Shown here piece after piece: positions 7,495-13,224 of a DNA stretch of 19,097 bases. The stretch covers positions 1 through 19,097 of the forward strand of contig DVEE01000300.1 of assembly GCA_015295885.1 (NCBI GenBank). Reading direction: 5' to 3'. How positions within the stretch are numbered: the first letter of the stretch is position 1; every line of letters begins with the position of its first letter. Position numbers and translations under genes: made by a program. Origin of the DNA: Leptolyngbyaceae cyanobacterium M65_K2018_010. GTDB taxonomy: Bacteria > Cyanobacteriota > Cyanobacteriia > Phormidesmidales > Phormidesmidaceae. The notes below the pieces were generated by a model that was given only the letters and a program-made list of their open reading frames with translations, had not been told where the DNA came from and did no database searches.

Positions 7495-7627
7495 GGAAAC
7501 AATGCTCCCTTCGCCATGGACTGGGCCCCACAAGGAATCTTTCCTGCAGGTCTATCTGTCATCTTGCCATTGAAAGGGAAAAGGGCGGTAGTCACGGGCC
7601 ATTGAATTTGACTATGTTTTACCTAAA

Positions 7628-7661
7628 CCCTGGCCGAGCCCGCTCGCCGGTTAAGCCAGGG
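7628..7661 (-). terminator. GC-rich nested hairpin after the exported helical protein gene
   Basis: CCCTGGC (7628-7634) pairs perfectly with GCCAGGG (7655-7661), and inside the loop CGAGC pairs with GCTCG. It starts 9 bp after the stop codon of the 7670-8341 gene. On the minus strand it is followed by TTTAGG, so the U-tract is short. A likely but imperfect intrinsic terminator. Confidence 0.45.
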
Positions 7662-7669
7662 AAAGCGGC

Positions 7670-8341
7670 CTATTCACCACTGGTGGGAGTGGGGGTAGAA
7701 GCGGCCCGTCCCGCATAGGGTTCGCTGACAAAGCCTAGCTCAAACAACTGCTGGTAGGCCCGTTGGCCTAGCTCGCGGGTGGGTTGTTGGCTGCGCAAAA
7801 TTTCCATCAACAGGGGGACGGCCAGGTCAGGTTTGTTTTGAGCCCGGTAAACCAGGGCCAACTGGTAGGTGGCCTGATCCCGCATTTGGGCAGTTTCCAG
7901 GGCTTTCTCACGGTTGCTGCGGTTAATTAAGGTGTCAATGCCAATAAACATTTGAGCCAGCTCTTGGTAGTAGGTGGACAGCTGGTTCAGGAGGTCACGG
8001 GCCGATCTTAGCTTGGCTTCTGCGGTAGTAAAGTCCTGATTCGCGATCGCAGCTTCTGCCTCGGTCATTAGTTGCCGGGCCCCTTCTACGCTCAGGGACG
8101 TGGAGGAAATATTGCCAGGTCGCACCACGGGGTTTGGCTGACTGGGTGGAACGGGGGTAATTTCGACCTCTTCAACGTCAAGGGTGGGTGGGTTGGCCTG
8201 GGCCAGGGAAACTGGCGCCGCCATGACCTGGGCTCGCCCAGCTAGCCCGGCCCCTAGGGCAGCGGCTAGGGATAGGGCTAACAGACCACCGCGAGAAAAC
8301 CCGGGCCGTAAATTAAACCAATGATGCATTGAAACGACCAT
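7670..8341 (-). CDS. exported helical-repeat (TPR-like) protein of unknown function
   Basis: A 223-aa protein with a likely Sec signal: an Arg-containing start, then LLALSLAAALGAGLAG and a probable cleavage in the Ala-rich stretch near AQVMAAPVSLAQA. A Pro/Val-rich linker follows (about 50-75). From residue 85 on it is mainly helical, with units like AEAAIANQDFTTAEAKLRSA and ATYQLALVYRAQNKPDLAVP that read as TPR-like pairs. A Thr/Pro tail ends the protein. The first ATG (8341) has only AGG nearby; ATG codons four to six codons further in are alternatives. It diverges from the PrcA-type protease gene. I do not recognise a named family. A periplasmic protein-protein interaction role is inferred from the repeats alone. 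Confidence 0.72.
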   Translation of the reverse strand: MVVSMHHWFNLRPGFSRGGLLALSLAAALGAGLAGRAQVMAAPVSLAQANPPTLDVEEVEITPVPPSQPNPVVRPGNISSTSLSVEGARQLMTEAEAAIANQDFTTAEAKLRSARDLLNQLSTYYQELAQMFIGIDTLINRSNREKALETAQMRDQATYQLALVYRAQNKPDLAVPLLMEILRSQQPTRELGQRAYQQLFELGFVSEPYAGRAASTPTPTSGE

Positions 8342-8676
8342 GACCTATCAATATCAATTAGGAGTGAGGGACAACCGACTTGCAAAAATACTGAGGTATC
8401 TTAACATCTCGGTATGGCGCACTGGATGAGTGGGGCTTGGATCCCTCGGTTTCCCCAGGGTCGGGGCTATGCCGAAAGGAATGTCGATAGGATAGACGAT
8501 TATCCCAGTTTGGACGGATCCCTGACGGAGTTAAGGCAAGATTATTGCCCCAGCAGGTTGGGCTACAGGTCAGCGGCCAGGTCAATTCCAAACTCAACAG
8601 GGCCGTACCCCTGCAATTTTTCCTCGTGCTTGGCTCAAGACTGTTTTGTCCCTAAAAGGTTCCTCAATATTGGCCC
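8342..8676. other. 335-bp divergent intergenic region with two short dyads
   Basis: This gap separates the exported helical protein (minus) from the PrcA-type protease (plus) and must hold both promoters. Two dyads are visible: GGATA-gacgat-TATCC (8490-8505) and GGCAA-gatta-TTGCC (8535-8549), spaced about 45 bp centre to centre. TAAGAT on the minus strand (plus positions 8398-8403) is a possible -10 for the leftward gene. Small open frames here look like noise: their composition is not protein-like and they lack binding sites. Confidence 0.4.
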
Positions 8677-10800
8677 ATGACCTCTTCTCAGCCCAGCGAT
8701 TCCCCCTTACCAGATTCAGTCCCCCCCACGGCGGGGCCACGGGATGCGGTAATCGGTGAAATCATTCAACGGGGGGGAGAAGAATTGCGGGTTGAAAAGG
8801 TGCCGACTCGTTTTACCACCCGCCTGCGCCACCCGGCGGATTTGGCGGCCCTGCAAGCGGTGCTCAATCCCCTGGCCGTGAGGGCCGTAGCCGCCGGACA
8901 ACTGGTGGAGTGGCAGGTGAGTGCGGCTAGTTTGGAGCCTACCCTGGCCCTGGCCCGACAGCAGGAGTCGGTACGGTTTGCCAGCCACGTCTATCGGTTA
9001 AGCGAGAGTCCCCAAACCTGGGTCTACCTGACCGAGGAAATTACGGTTCAATTTACCCCGGAGACCTCTGAACAAGCGGTGCAAGGGATTCTGGCCCCCC
9101 TGGGTTTGGCGATCGATCGCCCCCTGCCCGGTCTTGCCAACACCTTTATTACCCACCTGACCGCCGCCGCTAGGGAAAACCCCATTAAGCTGGCTAACCG
9201 TCTGATCCGGCTGGATCAGGTGATGGTGGCCGAACCTAACCTGGTGGTAGAAACCGCAACCCTCCATCGGCCCACGGATGATCGCTATCCCCAGCAGTGG
9301 CACCTATCCCATGGTGGCGGACGGCACCTCTCCACGGGCTCCCACATCCAGGCCGAGGCGGCCTGGAACATTACCCGCGGTAGCCGTTCGGTGGTTATCG
9401 CCGTCAGTGACGATGGCTTTGATCTGGACCATCCCGATTTGCAGGGGATGGGTAAGGTGGTGGCCCCCATCGATCTACGGGATAGGGATGCGGTGCCCTT
9501 ACCGGTCAAACAAGATGAAAATCATGGTACGGCCGTGGCTGGCTTGGCCATTGGGGAGGAAAATGGCACTGGCATCGTTGGGGTGGCCCCCGGTTGCAGT
9601 TTCTTACCCATCCGGACTACGGGCTTTATTGACGATGCCGCCATTGAGCAACTATTTGGTGAGGCCATGCAGCGGGGAGCCGCCGTGATCTCCTGCAGTT
9701 GGTCACCGGCCTCCAACTACTTTCCCCTGACCCTGCGCCAAACCAACGCCATTACCCGGGCGGCCACCGAAGGACGTCATGGCAAGGGGTGTGTGATTGT
9801 GTTCTCGGCGGGCAATGCCAATCGTCCGGTCAGCGGCACCATTAACGAAGCCCAATGGCCCCAAAATGCCCTCAGTGGGCCGACAAAATGGCTGAATGGG
9901 TTCGCCATTCACCCCGATGTCATTGCCGTATCGGCTTCCACCAGCCTCAATACTAAAGCCGCTTACAGTAACTGGGGCGAGCATATTGCGGTGGCAGCCC
10001 CCAGTAACAATGCCCCTCCTAATATGGCCTTACCCCGGGTGGGCACGATCCCCACCGGCCCGGAGGTCAAGCAATCTCTGCCAGGGTTGGGTATGGTCAC
10101 CAGCGATCGCACCCAGGGAGCGGGTTACGACCCCAGCAACTACACCAATACCTTTGGCGGCACCTCCAGCTCCTGCCCAGTGGTAGCCGGGGTGGCTGGG
10201 CTGATGCTCTCCGTCAACCCCAACCTGACGGCCCAGCAAGTGCGGGAAATTTTGCAAACCACCGCTGACAAAATTCTCGATCCCAACCCCGACCCCCAAC
10301 TGGGGTTAAGGCACGGTACCTACGATGCCCGCGGACATTCGCCCTGGTTTGGCTACGGCAAGGTGAATGCCTTTGCGGCGGTTCAGGCTGCCCAGGGACG
10401 GGCCTTTAGGGATCGCCGGGTAAGCCAGGTGATCACCCAACGCAATCAGAGCCCGATCGCCATCCCTGACCATCAACCCCAGGGTATTGACAGTACTATC
10501 ACCATCTCCCAGGCGGGTACGGTCATGGATCTACAAATTCAGGTCAGCCTGGTGCATGAATTTTTAGGGGATCTCAGCCTCACCCTGATTGCCCCCAGTG
10601 GTGCAAAAGTCCTGCTGCAAGGGCGCACCCTAGGTCGCCAATCCGAATGGCGCCAGGTTTATAGTCTTCGCACTACCCCCAGCTTAATGGGGTTAATCGG
10701 TCAACCAGCCCCAGGCGCCTGGAAACTACAGGTGGTGGACCATGCCCCGACGGCCACGGGACAATTATTGGAATGGAGCCTGACCCTGGGTCTGGGCTGA
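8677..10800 (+). CDS. prcA: S8 subtilisin/kexin-like protease with C-terminal P domain (PrcA-type, calcium-dependent)
   Basis: A 707-aa serine protease. The catalytic set is complete: D245 in AVSDDGFDLDHPDL, H283 in NHGTAVAG, oxyanion N380 in VFSAGNAN, and S497 in FGGTSSSCPVVAG. About 575-705 is a P (proprotein convertase) domain, with DSTITISQAG, FLGDLSLTLIAPSG and PAPGAWKLQVVDHAP, as in kexins. Residues 25-200 form an N-terminal region with a propeptide-like character before YPQQWHL. The whole architecture matches the calcium-dependent protease PrcA of Anabaena. No signal peptide is visible, so an intracellular location is likely, again as proposed for PrcA. The ATG overlaps no gene and its binding site is weak. 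It diverges from the helical-repeat protein and is followed by a hairpin at 10822. Confidence 0.88.
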   Translation: MTSSQPSDSPLPDSVPPTAGPRDAVIGEIIQRGGEELRVEKVPTRFTTRLRHPADLAALQAVLNPLAVRAVAAGQLVEWQVSAASLEPTLALARQQESVRFASHVYRLSESPQTWVYLTEEITVQFTPETSEQAVQGILAPLGLAIDRPLPGLANTFITHLTAAARENPIKLANRLIRLDQVMVAEPNLVVETATLHRPTDDRYPQQWHLSHGGGRHLSTGSHIQAEAAWNITRGSRSVVIAVSDDGFDLDHPDLQGMGKVVAPIDLRDRDAVPLPVKQDENHGTAVAGLAIGEENGTGIVGVAPGCSFLPIRTTGFIDDAAIEQLFGEAMQRGAAVISCSWSPASNYFPLTLRQTNAITRAATEGRHGKGCVIVFSAGNANRPVSGTINEAQWPQNALSGPTKWLNGFAIHPDVIAVSASTSLNTKAAYSNWGEHIAVAAPSNNAPPNMALPRVGTIPTGPEVKQSLPGLGMVTSDRTQGAGYDPSNYTNTFGGTSSSCPVVAGVAGLMLSVNPNLTAQQVREILQTTADKILDPNPDPQLGLRHGTYDARGHSPWFGYGKVNAFAAVQAAQGRAFRDRRVSQVITQRNQSPIAIPDHQPQGIDSTITISQAGTVMDLQIQVSLVHEFLGDLSLTLIAPSGAKVLLQGRTLGRQSEWRQVYSLRTTPSLMGLIGQPAPGAWKLQVVDHAPTATGQLLEWSLTLGLG

Positions 10801-10821
10801 TTGCCCCAATTCCTGCGATCG

Positions 10822-10851
10822 CCTGGAGCGGGGCCATGAAGATGCTCCAGG
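10822..10851 (+). terminator. hairpin downstream of the PrcA-type protease gene
   Basis: CCTGGAGC (10822-10829) and GCTCCAGG (10844-10851) are perfect 8-bp arms, starting 21 bp after the stop. A second small hairpin, AGGGGG-gtt-CCCCCT, follows at 10873-10887. There is no clear T run directly after the first stem, so the termination mechanism is uncertain. Confidence 0.5.
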
Positions 10852-10972
10852 GCCGCCCTTCTAAGGCTTTTCAGGGGGGTTCCCCCTCTGTACCCGACGC
10901 CTGCCATAACGCTCGGCTACCTGAGCAGATGGCTGGAGGATCACGGCCCCAGGAACCTCTAGAACGCCCCGG

Positions 10973-11203
10973 TCAGTCGTAGAGACGACAGCGACTAAAA
11001 TCGATGGGTGGGCCTAGGGAACATTGGACCAGGCTGCGCCCCGCCGCCAGGGCCGCCTGACGGGTGGGGTAGGTTTCCCCGTCGGTGAGGGCATACAGTT
11101 CCGGCGTGATCACCCAGCAGGAAAAGCCCTGGGACCGTCGATGGGTTACCGCTACAACCCACTCAGAGAATGCGATTAAGGTATTCAGCCGGTCTCTTGC
11201 CAT
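10973..11203 (-). CDS. 76-aa conserved-type hypothetical protein, divergent from recA
   Basis: A 76-aa soluble protein (MARDRLNTLIAFSEW at the N-terminus; WVITPELYALTDGETYPTRQ in the middle; two Cys near the C-terminus). The frame extends upstream to a TTG at 11317, but the ATG at 11203 is preceded by AGGAGAAGG, one of the best binding sites in the window, which fixes the start. No signal peptide, membrane segment or domain I can name. The YPTRQAALAAGRSL segment looks like the alternating strand-helix pattern of small single-domain proteins. It shares a 158-bp divergent promoter region with recA; whether it is damage-responsive is unknown. Confidence 0.65.
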   Translation of the reverse strand: MARDRLNTLIAFSEWVVAVTHRRSQGFSCWVITPELYALTDGETYPTRQAALAAGRSLVQCSLGPPIDFSRCRLYD

Positions 11204-11273
11204 GGGCTTAACCTTCTCCTCACCAACCGGAGGCCGCGGGTAAAAAACATCTCGAAATTTGAGCCACTCCCTA

Positions 11274-11301
11274 TTGCCTATAAGTGCAAGCGTACTATAC
11301 T
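11274..11301 (+). promoter_or_regulatory. sigma-70-type promoter candidate for recA
   Basis: TTGCCT (11274-11279) and TATACT (11296-11301) are separated by 16 bp, about 60 bp before the recA ATG. Two mismatches to the -35 and one to the -10 consensus. I found no match to the cyanobacterial LexA-box pattern RGTAC-N3-DGTWC around it. Confidence 0.5.
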
Positions 11302-11361
11302 TATTCTCTAAAGACAACTGATCAGGGTTCAGGGGTCTGGTCCACTAGCATTGAGGCAACT

Positions 11362-12438
11362 ATGGCGGCGAAAAAAGACAAAGAGCAGACCGAGAAGGAA
11401 AAGGCCCTTTCCATGGTGCTCAACCAAATTGAGCGCAATTTTGGTAAGGGATCCATCATGCGGTTGGGCGATGCGGCTCGGATGAAGGTGGAAACCATCC
11501 CCACCGGTGCTCTGACCCTGGACCTGGCCCTGGGCGGTGGGTGACCCAAGGGTCGGATTATCGAAATCTATGGCCCTGAGAGTTCGGGTAAAACCACCGT
11601 GGCCCTCCATGCCGTAGCGGAGGTGCAAAAGGCCGGTGGTGTGGCGGCCTTTGTCGATGCGGAACATGCCCTTGACCCCATCTACGCCAGTGCCCTGGGG
11701 GTCAACATTGACGAACTGCTGGTCTCTCAGCCCGATACGGGGGAAATGGGCCTGGAGGTGGTCGATCAACTGGTGCGGTCCTCGGCCATTGATGTGGTGG
11801 TGGTGGACTCGGTGGCGGCCCTGGTGCCCCGCGCCGAAATTGAGGGGGAAATGGGGGACGCCCATGTGGGTCTGCAGGCCCGGCTCATGAGCCAGGCCCT
11901 GCGGAAAATTACCGGCAGCATCGGTAAATCCCAGTGTACGGTGATTTTTCTCAACCAACTGCGGCAAAAAATTGGCATTTCCTACGGCAATCCGGAGGTG
12001 ACGACCGGCGGCAATGCTCTCAAGTTCTATGCCTCGGTTCGTTTGGATATTCGTCGCATTCAAACCCTTAAAAAGGGCACCGAGGAATACGGCATTCGGG
12101 CCAAGGTTAAGGTGGCTAAAAATAAGGTAGCGCCCCCCTTCCGCATTGGTGAGTTTGACATTCTTTTTGGCCAGGGCATTTCCAGCATGGGCTGCCTGGT
12201 GGACCTGGCCGAACAAACCGGGGTGATTTCTCGACGGGGCGCCTGGTACAGCTACGAAGGGGACAACATCGGTCAGGGCCGAGAGAATACCATCCAGCGT
12301 TTACAGGAGGATGCCGCCTTTGCCCAACAGATTGAAGCCCAGGTGAGGGAGAAACTAGAAATTAACGGGGCGGCGGTCAGTGTCGCCGAGGATGAGGTTG
12401 AAGCGGAGGAGGATGTCTATTTGGAGGAAGACGAGTAG
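11362..12438 (+). pseudogene. recA: recA interrupted by one in-frame TGA at codon 61
   Basis: RecA recombinase, the strand-exchange and SOS co-protease ATPase. The reading frame covers 358 codons, normal for cyanobacterial RecA. It starts at an ATG with GAGG about 6 nt upstream. Codon 61 (11542-11544) is TGA between LDLALGGG and PKGRIIEIYGPESSGKTT, where homologues have a conserved Leu (GGGLPKGR). Everything else looks intact: Walker A GPESSGKT (codons 71-78), FVDAEHALDPIYA, Walker B region VVVVDSVAALVP, the MAW-type GEMGDAHVGLQARLMSQALR, NQLRQKIG with loop 2 following, and an acidic C-terminus. No frameshift occurs. If real, the mutation leaves a 60-aa peptide; an internal GTG at 11599 would start after Walker A and give no active ATPase. 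The causes could be a recent null mutation with another recA elsewhere, UGA readthrough (the following base is C), or a base-call error. TGA ends the protease gene next door as a normal stop, which argues against general recoding. Confidence 0.88.
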
Positions 12439-12484
12439 CTCCCCGGTGCTTTTCAGCCGCTTCAGGACAGGGATGGAAGGCGGT

Positions 12485-12522
12485 GGCCCGGCTGGGGTAG
12501 GAATCTGACCCCCAGTCGGGCC
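12485..12522. terminator. strong hairpin between convergent recA and HAD genes
   Basis: GGCCCGGCTGGGG (12485-12497) pairs with CCCCAGTCGGGCC (12510-12522) over 13 positions with one G-T wobble and a 12-nt loop. It sits exactly between the recA stop and the HAD stop (the hairpin ends at the base before that stop codon). It is positioned to end transcription from both sides, although neither side has a T run. Confidence 0.6.
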
Positions 12523-13179
12523 CTATACCTGAATCATCAACTCCCCTGGCTTGACTTGGAGTTGAAGCGCCCCGATCGCCCCAACAACCGCATCCGCTTC
12601 GGCCAAGGCCTCTGCTCCATGGGTGGTTGCCACCGCAATTACCTGGGCCCCAGCACCCTTGGCGGCGGTGATGCCCGCCGGGGCATCCTCAACCACGATA
12701 CAGTCGGCGGGGGCAACGCCCAGGCCCGCGGCCGCTAGTTGGTAAGCCTCGGGGGCCGGCTTACCTTGTACCACATCATCCGCTGTGACCAGTACTGCGG
12801 GTTGGGGCAAATCCACCTGGTGCAGCCGCGCTAGGGCGGTTCGTCGGGTAGCGCTAGTCGCGATCGCCCACCGCTCAGGGGGCAACTGAGCTAGTAATTC
12901 CCTAACTCCAGTAAAGACCGTCAGGCCCTCGGCATCATCGGCTTCGGCGCGCTCCTTCAGATTGGCCTCCTGTTCGGCATCCAGGTGGGGCGCAACCCAA
13001 CGAATGGTTTCGACCGTGGGCCGACCGTGGTGAATGCGGGCAATTTCTGCAAAGGAGATACGGTGCCGATTGGCCCAGGCTTGCCAGTGGCGCTCGGAGA
13101 TTGGGTTGGTATCCACCAGCACCCCATCTAGGTCAAAGATAATGGCTTGGCTATGAAAGTCCATGGTAGTGAGGGGCAT
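12523..13179 (-). CDS. HAD-IA family phosphatase (sugar phosphatase / phosphoglycolate-phosphatase-like)
   Basis: A 218-aa haloacid dehalogenase-type hydrolase. All four motifs are visible: DLDGVLVDT near residues 16-24 (nucleophile D16 and acid/base D18), TSATRR (motif II Thr/Ser), GKPAPEAY (motif III Lys) and VVEDAPAG (motif IV acidic residues). A small helical cap (WQAWANRH to LKERAEADD) lies between motifs I and II, as in the beta-phosphoglucomutase/YfbT/phosphoglycolate phosphatase branch. The substrate cannot be told; VVEDAPAGITAAKGAG is typical of sugar-phosphate phosphatases. The frame reaches a TTG at 13197; ATG at 13179 or 13164 are better starts, none with a clear binding site. It lies 45 bp downstream of the TIR gene in the same direction, but its GC content is that of the host. 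Confidence 0.88.
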   Translation of the reverse strand: MPLTTMDFHSQAIIFDLDGVLVDTNPISERHWQAWANRHRISFAEIARIHHGRPTVETIRWVAPHLDAEQEANLKERAEADDAEGLTVFTGVRELLAQLPPERWAIATSATRRTALARLHQVDLPQPAVLVTADDVVQGKPAPEAYQLAAAGLGVAPADCIVVEDAPAGITAAKGAGAQVIAVATTHGAEALAEADAVVGAIGALQLQVKPGELMIQV

Positions 13180-13224
13180 ACCGTTGAGTCGACCCAAGAG
13201 GAAACTCTAAAATAGCAATTTAAC

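Noticed and set aside
8414..8680. 88-codon frame whose TGA overlaps the protease ATG (ATGA)
   Set aside because: The overlap is suggestive of coupling, but the protein has unnatural composition, no binding site and no recognisable motif, and another frame overlaps it on the opposite strand.
11289..11304. Possible LexA (SOS) box around CGTACTATACTT
   Set aside because: Only one half resembles RGTAC, and the GTWC half is missing; the stretch is better explained as a -10 region.
11284..11361. N-terminal extension of recA from a TTG at 11284
   Set aside because: The extension is not RecA-like and overlaps the likely promoter; the ATG at 11362 has a GAGG site and gives the usual RecA N-terminus.
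11329..12216. 295-codon open frame antisense to recA
   Set aside because: It is the mirror of the conserved recA codons and has a His/Gly/Asn-rich, non-domain-like composition.
11599..12438. GTG at 11599 as a true start of a short RecA
   Set aside because: It would begin just after the Walker A motif, so the product could not bind ATP, and no ribosome binding site precedes it.
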